A DNA stretch of 64,000 bases from Rotaria macrura. Taxonomy: Eukaryota; Rotifera; Eurotatoria; Philodinida; Philodinidae. The notes beneath the pieces were generated by a model. That model was not told where the DNA came from. It saw only the letters and a program-made list of their open reading frames with translations, and made no database searches. Shown piece by piece: positions 50,032 to 61,379 of this stretch. The DNA is taken from positions 1-64,000 of the forward strand of contig OENT01000445.1 of NCBI GenBank assembly GCA_900239685.1, written 5' to 3'. Position 1 is the first letter of the stretch; each line of letters opens with the position of its first letter. Position numbers and translations under genes: made by a program.

Positions 50032-52884
50032 CTATGGTCCGAAGTAGGGATTGCTATTGCAATGTCCGTGTCGATTGGGTTTATCTGATAATCTGTAGCC
50101 ATGAAAGCGTGTCATCGAGTTAATCTTGCCTTGGATTTCTCGAAATTTTTCTCTGCCCATCACTTTCTCTAAGAGAGTAACATCGATGTACAATGATGGT
50201 TCCCAAGCGTATTTCCCAATATCTCCGGTGTATACTTGAGAATATCCGATTTCATTCGTTAACAAGACGGTCAGTTTCTCTCGATTGAGAAAAGATTCGC
50301 CCGACATGTTACTCAGATCAGATTCTGGCGTTGTGACAAGTTTATGGAGAACCTCTTTGAAGATTGGACCAAATCGTTTCGGACAATACTTTCTTAAGAG
50401 ACCTGCAAAACCTTCGAGCGTCTTCGCCGTGAGTAGTTTGTAAGTGACAATTCGAATCGCTTCCGGAGTGATGTCGAAGGTCACCGAATGATCTCGATTC
50501 CCTTGAATACTGTCATCGATCAACATCTTGATGGTCGACTTGGTCGCCCGTTCAGGAACTTCTTTTTCGAAGAAGAGAATCAAAAGCAACTCTTTTCGTA
50601 GATCATCATAATCGAGATTGCTCTCGAGATAATTTTCATCTAATTGACAGTACTTCAAGATGTTTTTAATCTCCAGAGGAACAGCGAGACTCAATTGTGG
50701 ATCGATCGATTGAAGAAAAGATTTGAGATATTCGACATCGGGCTCTTGTTGAATTAATTTTCTGTCTTTGCCAGTCTTGGTCTCAGGAATCAATTCAATC
50801 GGTTGACATGTTTCATCATGGAAATAATCAATGAAACTCTTCTCGACGAAATCAGGATCGACTTGACTGATATCGGTGAGCTCTTTGCCTTTGTTACTGG
50901 CCACTGTCTTGATAATTTTATTTTCATCTCCATACAACAAGCGTTTGATGATCGTCATTTTATCTCCGGGGATTTTTTGACGCAATCGAGTGTAAAGATG
51001 ACCATAGTAGATGGGCAGCAAGGCTGGCTTGAGATGCTTTTTTAGATAAGCAATGATCAGCGGAATGGAGAGATCGTAGGTACTACTCTGTCTTCCATGA
51101 ATACTTTGAAGATAATTCTCGTAGGTGTTTTCTCCATACGCAGTTTTGAACCCAACCGATTCTGTGATGATAAAATGACAGACTTTCTCGAATTCATTGA
51201 TGATCTGTTGGTTTCTCGTTGTACCCGTGCGTAACATAATGATATCGTAGAGTAACTTCAGTAAACCAATCTCTTGTTGTTTGTCGTAGCCATAGGAATC
51301 CAAGGTGAACATATAACCCAACCAGATACCTTCTAGAATTCGAATACGTTTCATGTGTTCATAATTGATATACAGAGGAATGACGGCGTTGATCTTTTCA
51401 TGCAGTTGACCAACGACACAGAATGTATCGTTGATACCGGAGAATTGCCCGTAGGTTGCGCCTTCTTCGGTACTTAAGTTTTTCTCTTGGTGCGTATTTC
51501 TCGCGAAGTTCATTGCCGTAATGAATGAATCGTAGGAAATCAACGTGTTGGAAACACTGATCAATTTTAGACCTTTGGTAGGAGAAGTAATCGCTTGTTC
51601 GTTACGTTCGATGAGAATACCCAAACACATGATATTATCCGAGGTTTTTCTCATCATTTCGTAGATATCTTCATTGGAATAAGTACATACCCAGTCTGAT
51701 TTCTGTTCTTTGATTCGATTCCACCCGTCTTGATCGATCGATTGGCGATATCCGTCGAGAATACCGCTGATGTCTGTCTTGCGAAAGTAATCGACATTCT
51801 TACTGATGCGTAAGTCGAGCTTTTTTCGTCGTTGAACATTGGCAAAGGTCGCATCATGTCTCAAAGCGTTCAATTTCAATTGCACTTGTTCTGGAACTTG
51901 ACCCATTTTCATCTGAGTGAAAAGTTTCGTGTATTCCATCATTCTATCGTCGATCTCCTTCTTGATCTGTTGCAATTCCAGTTTCTCCATCAGTTCTGTT
52001 CCTGGCAGCCAAACAATCGATCTCAGAAAGGAACGAATGGCTTGAACCGATTCTTCACTGTCGGGAGAGACGAGATTCAACGCACGAATAACATGGATTG
52101 GTCGAACGTTGGCCATCGGTTCGAGGGGAAGTTTTATTTCACTGTCGCTCGATTTCAGAGTGATTTCTATTTGTGAAGAAGTGTCAATCTTTATGCCGTT
52201 GATGAGAAAACCGACGGTGTCTTCGTTGCTGCTCGACGAGAATGTCTGTCCATTGAGAACGATGGTGAATTCTCTCGATGACATGGCATAGTCAAACATA
52301 TCGTTGAAGTTATTTTGTAATTCCGCAGATTCCGTGGAATACCGAAAGAGACCTTCTCTCGTTCCGAACTTTCTTACTTGTTCGAGAAAATTGCTATTCA
52401 CATCGCCGAATCCAATCACATGAAAAGTCACCGTCACTGATCTCGGCAATGCACTGATCGTCAATTTCATTCGTTGAATGGCTTTCTTGAATACCTCTTG
52501 AGAATCCCCGTCCTGTCCATCGGTCATGAAGATGAATGTAACTGATTTTTGATTTTTCATCAAATGCGCTTGAATGGCATTGAAAATCGAACTGAAACTT
52601 GTTCCCCCACCAGCAGTCAAATCTTGTTTTTCTACTGATTTGATTGTTTGAGTGGTGCTTGCTGTCGTATTGTATGTGAACAAACCATATTCACGCTCTG
52701 TTCGTTGGTAAATATCACGTAAGACTTGACAGACATTGTGAATTGGAGCACCAGCCATCGAGCCAGAAACATCAACACAACAAATGATGTTGTTGCCTGC
52801 CGATGAGTCGACTTTCGGCACTTTTACCTCGATGAAATGTGATTCACCACCGATTTGAAACGGAGTTCTGAAATAGCTCGCCAT
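50032..52884 (-). CDS. Large intronless von Willebrand factor A domain protein, 950 residues
   Basis: One uninterrupted frame from ATG 52884 to TAG 50032. Residues 32-210 form a VWA fold with a complete metal-binding (MIDAS) site: DVSGS at 38-42, Thr in GGGTSF at 95, and Asp in FMTDG at 122. The remaining 700 residues are largely helical-looking and not recognised. A hydrophilic segment (about 300-400) carries many Lys/Glu and may form coiled coil, and the C-terminus ends in a short Gly-Tyr-Arg and NRHGHCNSNPYFGP motif resembling tails of VWA proteins of protists. There is no signal peptide or membrane span, so it is probably cytosolic and binds partners through the MIDAS. The gene lacks introns and looks less AT-rich than its surroundings, unlike all neighbouring genes of similar quality. 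Horizontal acquisition or retroposition could explain this. Its role is unknown. Confidence 0.9.
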   Translation of the reverse strand: MASYFRTPFQIGGESHFIEVKVPKVDSSAGNNIICCVDVSGSMAGAPIHNVCQVLRDIYQRTEREYGLFTYNTTASTTQTIKSVEKQDLTAGGGTSFSSIFNAIQAHLMKNQKSVTFIFMTDGQDGDSQEVFKKAIQRMKLTISALPRSVTVTFHVIGFGDVNSNFLEQVRKFGTREGLFRYSTESAELQNNFNDMFDYAMSSREFTIVLNGQTFSSSSNEDTVGFLINGIKIDTSSQIEITLKSSDSEIKLPLEPMANVRPIHVIRALNLVSPDSEESVQAIRSFLRSIVWLPGTELMEKLELQQIKKEIDDRMMEYTKLFTQMKMGQVPEQVQLKLNALRHDATFANVQRRKKLDLRISKNVDYFRKTDISGILDGYRQSIDQDGWNRIKEQKSDWVCTYSNEDIYEMMRKTSDNIMCLGILIERNEQAITSPTKGLKLISVSNTLISYDSFITAMNFARNTHQEKNLSTEEGATYGQFSGINDTFCVVGQLHEKINAVIPLYINYEHMKRIRILEGIWLGYMFTLDSYGYDKQQEIGLLKLLYDIIMLRTGTTRNQQIINEFEKVCHFIITESVGFKTAYGENTYENYLQSIHGRQSSTYDLSIPLIIAYLKKHLKPALLPIYYGHLYTRLRQKIPGDKMTIIKRLLYGDENKIIKTVASNKGKELTDISQVDPDFVEKSFIDYFHDETCQPIELIPETKTGKDRKLIQQEPDVEYLKSFLQSIDPQLSLAVPLEIKNILKYCQLDENYLESNLDYDDLRKELLLILFFEKEVPERATKSTIKMLIDDSIQGNRDHSVTFDITPEAIRIVTYKLLTAKTLEGFAGLLRKYCPKRFGPIFKEVLHKLVTTPESDLSNMSGESFLNREKLTVLLTNEIGYSQVYTGDIGKYAWEPSLYIDVTLLEKVMGREKFREIQGKINSMTRFHGYRLSDKPNRHGHCNSNPYFGP

Positions 52885-54040
52885 CGTTTATTTTCACTTA
52901 GAAATGAATGATAAAAGAAATGAAAACTTTGTCATTTTATACCGTCTGATCGAGTGCAGGACTGAATTGTGGATGGGTGATGCAATACCATTTGTCATAC
53001 TTTCCTTATCTAGGATTCTGCCACGTTTGTTTCACCTTATCATTTGGATTGCATTTTGTAGGAAAAAAGCACGTGTATCCTTAACTTCTTTATGGCGTTT
53101 CTCATTCATTAAAAAGTAACTCATAAAAAGCTGTTCTTGCTCAACTTTCAAATTTGAATACACCAAGTTAGATCTATAATAAAAGGCCCGCATGTGACAC
53201 AAATTGCGTTCAATTTGGTTGTGCGTGTTGATCAAAAGTACACGTTGGCTAAGGTTACCCCTCCCTGACCTACACCCCTAGTACTTGAAAATAGCTGAAA
53301 AGTTCTTTCATATAGTAAAAATACAGCTGAAGTTGCCACCCTTCCCTTTTATAATATAGTCTTCGCTTTCCAATAGTTCAAGTAATTATTGTGTTCAATT
53401 ACTTCGAAGCCAATAGCAGAAGTTCGCTGTAACTTGAACGAATGTATAATTTAATACAAATTTCTCAGAGGAATAATTTGATATTGTTGTTTTACAACAT
53501 AAACAAATCAGTATTGTCGATGCAACTGAACGTTACCATCTGTTACAACTGTATCGCATGATTTTGATTGGTTATCTGTGTCTAATTAAATATCATCAAC
53601 TTAGAACAACTAACTATATCCAAGTAGCAATTCATTAGTTGTTATGCATCGAAATCACTTCTGGTATCTTACACTAATTTTTAAATAATAAATCACGATG
53701 TGAAAATGTTCTTTTAAAAATAGGAGAAGAAAAGCAGATAGAAATGGTGCGGATGCCGTTGTAACTCAAGAGAGCAACTGAGCCCCCACCCTCACCGTCA
53801 CAGTCACACCGTTAATCTATGAAAATAAGGGAAAATATTATAGTAAAGAAAAATTTTTATGCCAATTTATAGGAAATATAATCGTCTATGCCACCATACA
53901 AAAACTAAAATATTGATCTATGAGTGGAGTTTTTTTCTCGAGATACTCAAAATACTTTAACGATTGCATTCTGTTTGTTTGGAGTCATATTATAAAAATA
54001 AAACTTGCTCCTAGAGAGAAAACAAGTGATTATTGTGAGA
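52885..54040. other. Spacer upstream of the VWA gene
   Basis: No supported gene. It should hold the VWA promoter, but no distinct element was recognised. A C-rich tract (CCCCCACCCTCACCGTCAC) sits at 53783-53810. Confidence 0.4.
53783..53810. repeat. CCCACC/CACACC tract
   Basis: GCCCCCACCCTCACCGTCAC and the following CAGTCACACC form a CA-rich tract. A weak GT-rich partner (GGTGCGGATGCCGTTG) lies about 40 bases upstream, as in the other facing pairs. Confidence 0.4.
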
Positions 54041-56744
54041 ACTCTCTAAAAAAACCGTATCCCACAAAACCCGGAGAGGGTTTCCGAGTTTGTTACTATC
54101 TGAAACCCTTTAAGGGTTTCCGAGACTTCGGAAACCAAAAAAGAAAACAAAAATTCCGTTCGCATAACAACCTCGGAAACGGATTACAGGTTTCCGACGT
54201 TGCATTGTTCCCGATCTCAAAGGAGAACCACCGGATCGATATAAACCAGGTCGATCGTTCTGCACGCCGGATCCTGCCAAGGCAAAAAATTAAGATGCGG
54301 GCAAGTAACTGTATTCTGCAGGAACACTTGAATAATCGCTGGAACCTAGCAGCACCATTCCACCGGGAAACTTTAAATAAGTTTCTCGAATGATTTCCAC
54401 CTACTCTTGCCATAAAACACAGCAAGTTAGTAGAAACCATAACAAAAACTTGGCAAAGTTGTCGGCATGGGTACCACTCGAAATTCACCACCGATTTCGC
54501 GTGCTTTTCTACAGTACACGGTCCCTCTACCACATCTTCTCCAGCAGTTCCTGCAGCATCTGGTTCATGAAACCAACGACTTGGGATGTTGAATCTAAAT
54601 AGAAATGAAACAGTTCATAAGCTTTACACTTTCAAAATCCAACTCACCATTATTATTTCTTCATCTAATGTTGGATCTAAATAGAAATGAAACAGCTGAT
54701 CAGGTTCGAAGCATTAATATCGAACTCCCGATTAATATTTCTTCAACTGATGTTGGATCTAAATAGAAATGAAACAGTTGATCAGGTTTCAACTTTCAAA
54801 ATCGAACTCACCATTATTCTTCGTTCAACTGATGTTGGATCTAAATAGAAATGAAACAGTTGATCAGGTTTCAACTTTCAAAATCGAACTCACCATTATT
54901 CTTCGTTCATCTGTCGTTGGATCTAAATAGAAATTGAACAGTTGATCAGCTTAAAAGCAGTAATATCGAAGTCACCATTATCAATTCGTCATTATATCTT
55001 GAGCTAACACACAAATAAAAGAAATAATGATTTTCTCTTCGACAGATATAACAAATGACTTCATGAGACAGAAGTATTAAGTGAAAATACTCGTATATAC
55101 ATACCCGATTTCATGATTCATACCATGAAAAGTAACACGTATTTTCCCATAACATCAAAAACACAAAACATTTGAAACGATTGTTGTAACGAAGCGCATC
55201 ATTCAATAATAACTTACAAGAAAAATAAATCATCCACATCCGCAAAAAATTCCAATCTTACACTATTCTGCCACAATACTTACTTCGCCTTCATAAGATA
55301 TTAGTATTTGCTCAACGCCCCGATAAATAAGCCCCTTACCAACAACTTATATTTAAACGACCACAAAACCGTCGACACAAATAGGTGCGCTTCTGAACAA
55401 TACAAGTTCAATTGGAGAAAACGATAACGGTTTCGGATTCTTGGGCATCGATAACCTATTGCAAAGTTCCATCAAAATGAAGAAAGGAGTTAAGATAAGA
55501 AATCTTACTTTTCAGCAATTGAATTTCTGATTGTCCCACTTTCTGACCAATGGACGCTCGGATCGAAAAAGTAAGAACGGATTCGGATTTCCTGCCGTGA
55601 AGTGGTGTTATTATTTTGATCACAAGATGTCATGGTCTAAGAAAAAGGTACCGGTTGATGTAATTTCGTAATCATCAGGTATATTGCTTGGTGGATGTTA
55701 CCGTTTGGGAATAATTCATCAGGTTTCCGCTTGTGAAATGGAACTCACTGGTATTATTTATTCATTCCACTTTACATTGCATCTCGGGACGTGTGCCGAA
55801 GGAGGAGCTTTTTAATTTAGTTCGGTCTGCTTGAGTCTTTTGATTTCTCCAGGAATCAGACAGTGATATTTATAACTCTATTGCAGAATTTCTTCAGTCG
55901 AATCCAGTATAAGCCTTGAAGAGTTTTATGGCCGTGTAGAGTTTCCGTCGTTTAGAAATTCAATGGATAAAGGAAGAATCGCATAAGTGTTTATCTAAGA
56001 ATATTTATGTGTTCAAAAATCTTAATTTATCTTTTATCATGAATAATCCAAAATTGAGACTTCTTATGAATTTTAAGATTGAATAATATATTTTCAAAAC
56101 TATAGCGTCTTTTCAGGTTTCGAAAAAGGGATGAATAAGTGAGTGACCCGTAATTAAGCTAGTTATAAACACAAAAAAGCAATTTCAATTGAACGAAAGG
56201 TACCTAAAAATGGGCGGAAATGAAGATTTGGAAAGAAAATTTGAACGCCTAAAACTTTCTGCCGAGATATTTTGAACACTTATTATGGACTGTTTTGTGA
56301 AACATTTAAATATTTTATAACTGTGGAAACCTTTAACTGATTCAAGAACACATGGAAACCGATTTCGGTATACTAGTATACTTTTTCGACACTCAGTACG
56401 CTCGGAAACCTAAAAGGTTTGCGATGAAAGACTTCGGAAACCGGAAAGGTATTCTTCCAAACCCATTCGGATACCAGCTCAGTTTTTCTGGTAATATTGG
56501 TTTCCTACAGTACCCTAACGGTTTCCGAGGACAGAGTTTGGTTTCCGAAATTAAGAAAAAGGTATTCCAGAAAACCTCAAAGGCATTGAATTCGGTATTG
56601 TAGGGAACACCAGGGTTTCCGAGGTCTCGGAAACCTAAAAGGTATTTTTGAAAACGTTTGAAAATCCCGCAAACCCTCTCGCAAACCTTTTCAGGTTTCC
56701 GAACCGGTTTGGGTTCTTTAGGAAACGGACTTTTTTTAGAGAGT
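54041..56744. mobile_element. 2.7-kb non-autonomous element with terminal inverted repeats
   Basis: ACTCTCTAAAAAAA at 54041 is mirrored exactly by TTTTTTTAGAGAGT ending at 56744. Just inside both ends are clusters of GGTTTCCGA and its complement TCGGAAACC: about 54070-54200 on the left and 56395-56730 on the right. Subterminal motif clusters of this kind are typical binding sites for a transposase supplied in trans. The interior holds an 82-bp tandem array and no intact transposase. The frames at 53920-54393 and 56352-56603 read across the motif clusters and are not credible genes. Target duplication was not clear. Confidence 0.65.
54589..55000. repeat. 82-bp tandem repeat, five copies, inside the 2.7-kb element
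   Basis: TTGGATCTAAATAGAAATGA recurs with start points 54589, 54671, 54753, 54835 and 54917, an exact 82-base period. Units continue with AACAGTTGATCAGGTTT, TTTCAAAATCGAACTCACCA and TTCTTCGTTCA. Copies three and four are almost identical. Confidence 0.9.
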
Positions 56745-59302
56745 ATGACTCATATATTTATCGTCAAATTGCACAATACATGACGAGCAATGCCTCTTAC
56801 AGAAAAAACAAGGTATGCTTTTTTTCTGTTCTTCGACTTTGCCTTTTTGCCGATTTCACCTTTCATCATATTATTCATTTTACAAAGTAGATGTCAAATA
56901 GGAAAAGTAAAAGCCACGTCATTTGCGGGCTTTTTTATTGGGAAGATGTTGGTCATGTATTGTGAAATTCCAGTATGTATATACATAAGAATGATACATA
57001 CACAAGTTCATTCTTTTCTCTTAGTGAAATAAGGGTTTATCTATTTTATGCAATTGCGAAATATCAAATGCAAACATTAAGTTATTTCAAGTATTTTAAT
57101 CGATTAGATACTGATCATTACAAAAGGCAGTCTATAAATGGATCCCTCATCTTCAAAAATGTTCATGTTGTAAGAGCTATATTTTTTATTGGAAATGAAA
57201 GTTCAAGAAAATAAATTATCCCATGAAAAGTATCTGCTTTTTATCTTCATGCATTCAACATTGATGCAAATAAAATTGACCACATCCCACTATACTTCCG
57301 AAATCTCAGTTTCACTATAGACTTTCTTTTCATACATGCAGGTGTCTCAACATAAATTGCAAAATTCACTCAATTTATCTCCTTAAGCATGTATATTGTT
57401 AAATCTTTTCTTCTTACTACTCGTTGATAAGTAATATATTATTATAATTACTGTTTATCAAAAGATCAATCGATCTCTTCGACCTGTCCCACAGATCAAG
57501 GATAGCCACGGATAGAAACCTGCTGTATATTCTAAAAAGAAATATTATTTTTTAAATCAGATAGTATCAATAGTAGTATAGAAAATCAAAGGATTTCGCC
57601 TAATGTTTTCAATAAAGAAATATCAAAGTGATTGCTAAATATTTATGTTGCAATTAATATATTGAATACGTCTCTTAGTACTATAACATTCTCGGACAAA
57701 AGATAGAAAATTTGATTAACAATAATTTTATCAAAGTTTGTTCTCAAAAATATCATTTTTATAACTATATAGTTATATTTTCATATTCTGCTCTTTTCTT
57801 CCTCCCAGAAGATTCATTCCAACAACTGGATTCGATCGGATTTTATGGTGAATTTCTATAAAACCAGCCGAATCCTATAGTGTCGGAACGGCATTCGGAT
57901 CCTTAGAATTGGAATCCGACGACATCCCTTATAGAGTTCTGACAGACCTCTAATGACGCCATCAGGTGCTAATTGGCACTCAAATAACAAATCACTATTT
58001 TCCTGGAAGATCCGTTACTCAGTCCTCAACCGAGATGCCCGATAGAATTTTGTCGGTTGATCGGATTCAGTATCGTATTCAATCATCTAGGTTAGTGAAT
58101 GATATAAGAACAATAAGAGTGTTTCTTAATAAACAAACTTGAAAGATACAAATTGTCTATGCAATACTTAGGAAGTCTAAATATAAAGATAAATATACTT
58201 AAAAGATGGTTGTTAATTTTTGCGATACTATTTTTCCAGGTTTTGAAATTTCCTATGCGGGAAGGCTATATAAAATACATTAGTTATGCTATAGTAATTA
58301 TGCCTAATTATCTACAGAAAGGAATCAATCCAAGTTGAGTAGAAATTTTAAAAGAATAATGTGTATAAATAAAAAATCAAGAAACATATACTTGGGGTAA
58401 AAATGATGCGTACAATCTTAATACTGATAATATTATCCTTTAGTCGTAGTTTCGAAAATGCTTGATTATGCTTTGTCAGATACAGAAAATGGAGAGTTGT
58501 ACTTTCTTAATGTACTTCTACTGTATACAATGTCCTATAATTATGAAGATCTACTGACCTGCGTAACTCAAATGACTTTGATTTATGATTGTTATGTGTC
58601 ATTTCATTCTACTCTGAACATTGTCCAATTAATTATTTTACTTGTCTCTAGTACAATAAGCTATTCCATTCACTTTCTACGGAATCTATAATTTCGACTT
58701 GTGTTCATTCTTTTGTCCCTATTTATGTAATTTCTTTGTTTTTGAAATCATTCTTGATATCGGCATACTCACGCCTCACCGAATTTCATGTTTTGAGATT
58801 ATTGTCTTTGTAACTTCTTTGTAATATAAGGAAACTCGGAAATTTTTATCAGAAATAGAGCTTGTTTAGATCTATCCGCAATAAAGACTTCATTCATTTC
58901 TCTTCGATTGCAGCAGAGTCATATCATAAACAGTAAACATTACAGAATTTCAAAAAGATTTACTCTTTTTCTCAAGTGACTAGGAGTAACTTATTTTTAT
59001 GCGAAAGAACGATGAATTCAAATCAAGGTTGCATTCAAAAGTTGTTGCGCATCCAAAAACCTGTCAGAATATCCGGTTGCTTCTGATCCACTTTTGCTTC
59101 ATGAAATAGAAAGGCTTAAAATATCGCTCGTTACGGAATTTCAGTTTGTTATGGAACTCCATATTCGCGCTAAATTTTCATCCTTTGATATAATCTGTAG
59201 GTGAATCGCGGTGCGAGTTATAGAGAAGATCCGGTTTTAGCCCAATATTCACCATTTAGGGAGGCATCCGTGCATGGAACCGAACTAGAAAGGTGTCCAT
59301 TC
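56745..59302. other. Gene-poor, very AT-rich spacer
   Basis: No supported gene. A degenerate stretch with TCCGA and TCGGA motifs (57826-57925) may be another element remnant. A direct repeat around CTGTAGGTGAATCGCGGTGCG (near 59199) and its variant near 59350 spans the end of this region. Confidence 0.4.
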
Positions 59303-59325
59303 GATAGATCTCGTCGAGATCTATC
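59303..59325. repeat. Short perfect palindrome
   Basis: An 11-base arm, GATAGATCTCG, a central T, and the exact inverted arm CGAGATCTATC. It lies between two copies of a TGTAGGYGAATCRCGGTGCG motif (near 59200 and 59350). Confidence 0.7.
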
Positions 59326-59491
59326 TTGGTATAGCGTTTTTATGTTTTGGTATAACCTGTAGGCGAATCACGGTGCGGAATGCTCGAATCCTGCTCCAAG
59401 GTATCCTACGTGTAATAAGCACTACTCTTATCCATGTCGTGACTACTTACAAGATAAGAAGAGGAATGCTGTCTAATTAGTAGGGTCACAC

Positions 59492-59852
59492 TCTACCCAC
59501 GCAGACAAACATTTGGAAAAACGCGTTTAAACATTCAATCTGGAAGTCAGATCGTGACTCCCTAACGGTCATAAACAAAACGCAAGAAACGCGTTTTTAC
59601 GCAGAATTTTCGCTTTCGGAGCATCAAAAGGGATAAAAACTTTAGTCCTGAGCATTAAAGCGCACAATTATTTGACAACTTAAAAGCCAATGCGTTGAAA
59701 CCATCAGAATTAGAGTTTTTATCCGTTCAAGCTCCGAAAGTGAAAATTCTGTGTAAAAAGCGTTTTTATTTATGACCGTTAGGGACTTACAATCGGAGTT
59801 CCCGATTGGACGTTTAAACGCGTTTTTCCAAATGTTTGTCTGCTCGGGTAGA
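59492..59852. mobile_element. 361-bp inverted-repeat element
   Basis: The ends read TCTACCC, two bases, then GCAGACAAACATTTGGAAAA at 59501, continuing ACGCGTTTAAAC. The right end is an exact mirror from 59812 to 59852. Inner halves also mirror each other in blocks: CTAACGGTCATAAA, AAACGCGTTTTTAC and GCTTTCGGAGC. It is a long-palindrome MITE without coding capacity. Confidence 0.82.
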
Positions 59853-59896
59853 TTCAATTTCCAAAAACCTTTGGGGAGACAGAATAAAAATATCAA

Positions 59897-60049
59897 TCAT
59901 GAAGTATACACGTCATAGAATCCAGATGGAATCTGAATTGAATAAATATACCGAAAAAGAAACCAAAAGATCAGAATAATACCGAAGAATAGAACTATTG
60001 TCCACTGTTTGTGTGTGTTATCGTCGTCATCTTCACTCAAGTACTGCAT
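59897..60049 (-). CDS. Possible 50-residue single-span membrane protein
   Basis: Not recognised. ATG 60049-60047 opens 50 codons ending in TGA at 59897. The sequence has an acidic start (MQYLSEDDDDNTHKQ), one strong hydrophobic helix (WTIVLFFGIILIFWFLF) and a short polar tail (IQIPSGFYDVYTS). This charge-helix-tail layout is far from random AT-rich translation. No intron is needed. The 361-bp inverted-repeat element ends about 45 bases beyond its stop codon. It could also be one exon of a longer gene. Confidence 0.42.
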   Translation of the reverse strand: MQYLSEDDDDNTHKQWTIVLFFGIILIFWFLFRYIYSIQIPSGFYDVYTS

Positions 60050-60684
60050 CCTTGTTAGTCCCTATTTCGATATCAGTTTCGTAGCCAACACTGTTACACA
60101 TGATGATTGTAATTTTAATGAAATTACTGAAACCAATTCTAGTAATCTGAGAAAGAAAGCATGCAACTCAAGTTTTTCGCAATGAAAAAAAGATAGATAG
60201 TACTCTGTAGATAAGACTCCATGGGTTGTGTCTCTTCGGAGAACGTGTAGCGCTTCCACACCGCTATTTATTAACTTGATAAATTATGTATTTAATCGAT
60301 CTCTATGACTTCATTGTCCATTATTGCTTAATAAACATCGAAACTCATTTTATGAGAAAAGGAAAAAAATCGAAGAAGATACAGTTGAATCGTATGTTGT
60401 TCATTAACACTTTCTCTTTTTTGTTCTTTTGGAAATGTGTATGTCCCTCCATCTTTCTTGTGATTCTTCACTATTCGTTAAATCTTTCAAATGTAACGAC
60501 GAGTCAAGTAAATACTAAGAACGAAATCAGAATATAAAATAAATAAACGACGTTGGCTCTTTCGTGTTACAACATGTATAATGCAGTTGATAGGACATTA
60601 TTTCTTCTGACCAATTTTGCATTCTAAATTTAATCGTTACTGAAGCGGTATATTCAACTGTTTAATGAATCGTTTCTCTTTTCT

Positions 60685-61247
60685 TCTAAGATGCATCTAA
60701 GTCAAACGTCGAGTAAATTTTTTTTTTCGTTTTTTTAATACGTATTTTTGTTCAGCGTAATGCGCTGATCATTTTATGTGCTTACCATTTTTTTGCAAAG
60801 TGGCTTTTTGGTAGAGAAAATCTTAAGATACTGTGAAGTCCTCCAAAGTTCTCAAAGATGGAAAATCCTGCCTGGCCGAGGAAAAAAGTGCCATAACTTT
60901 TTTTCTTCTTGTCGTAGAGATCTCACGTTTTCATATTTGGATTCCTCGTGGAAAACGGCATTTAANTTAAATGCCGTTTTCCACGAGGAATCCAAATATG
61001 AAAACGTGAGATCTCTACGACAAGAAGAAAAAAAGTTATGGCACTTTTTTCCTCGGCCAGGCAGGATTTTCCATCTTTGAGAACTTTGGAGGACTTCACA
61101 GTATCTTAAGATTTTCTCTACCAAAAAGCCACTTTGCAAAAAAATGGTAAGCACATAAAATGATCAGCGCATTACGCTGAACAAAAATACGTATTAAAAA
61201 AACGAAAAAAAAAATTTACTCGACGTTTGACTTAGATGCATCTTAGA
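60685..61247. repeat. Perfect palindrome with 281-bp arms around an ambiguous base
   Basis: 60685-60965 and 60967-61247 appear to be exact reverse complements, including runs of ten and seven T/A, with an ambiguous base at the centre, 60966. Identical 100-codon frames on each strand (60778-61080 and 60852-61154) are a trivial result. No typical transposon end sequence or coding content was recognised. The central unknown base raises the chance of an assembly or library fold-back artefact. Confidence 0.88.
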
Positions 61248-61379
61248 TCAATTGAACATTCATTGAATTATTAGATATTTCTTTGTCATTTTCATAGTAA
61301 TTTATTTCAATTCATATTTCATTGATTGATTGATATCTTTTTCTAGTTGAACGAATGTTTCTGATCAAATTCATGATTA

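Noticed and set aside
50803..52291. Plus-strand frames inside the VWA gene
   Set aside because: They are antisense shadows of a 950-codon coding frame.
53920..54533. 157-codon plus-strand and 145-codon minus-strand frames
   Set aside because: They overlap the left end of the 2.7-kb element and consist partly of GGTTTCCGA repeats; neither has family features.
56352..56603. 83-codon frame with repeated Gly-Phe-Arg/Asn stretches
   Set aside because: It is a translation of the right subterminal GGTTTCCGA cluster of the mobile element.
60778..61154. Identical 100-codon frames on opposite strands
   Set aside because: They are mirror images caused by the perfect palindrome and contain the central unknown base; there is no family resemblance.
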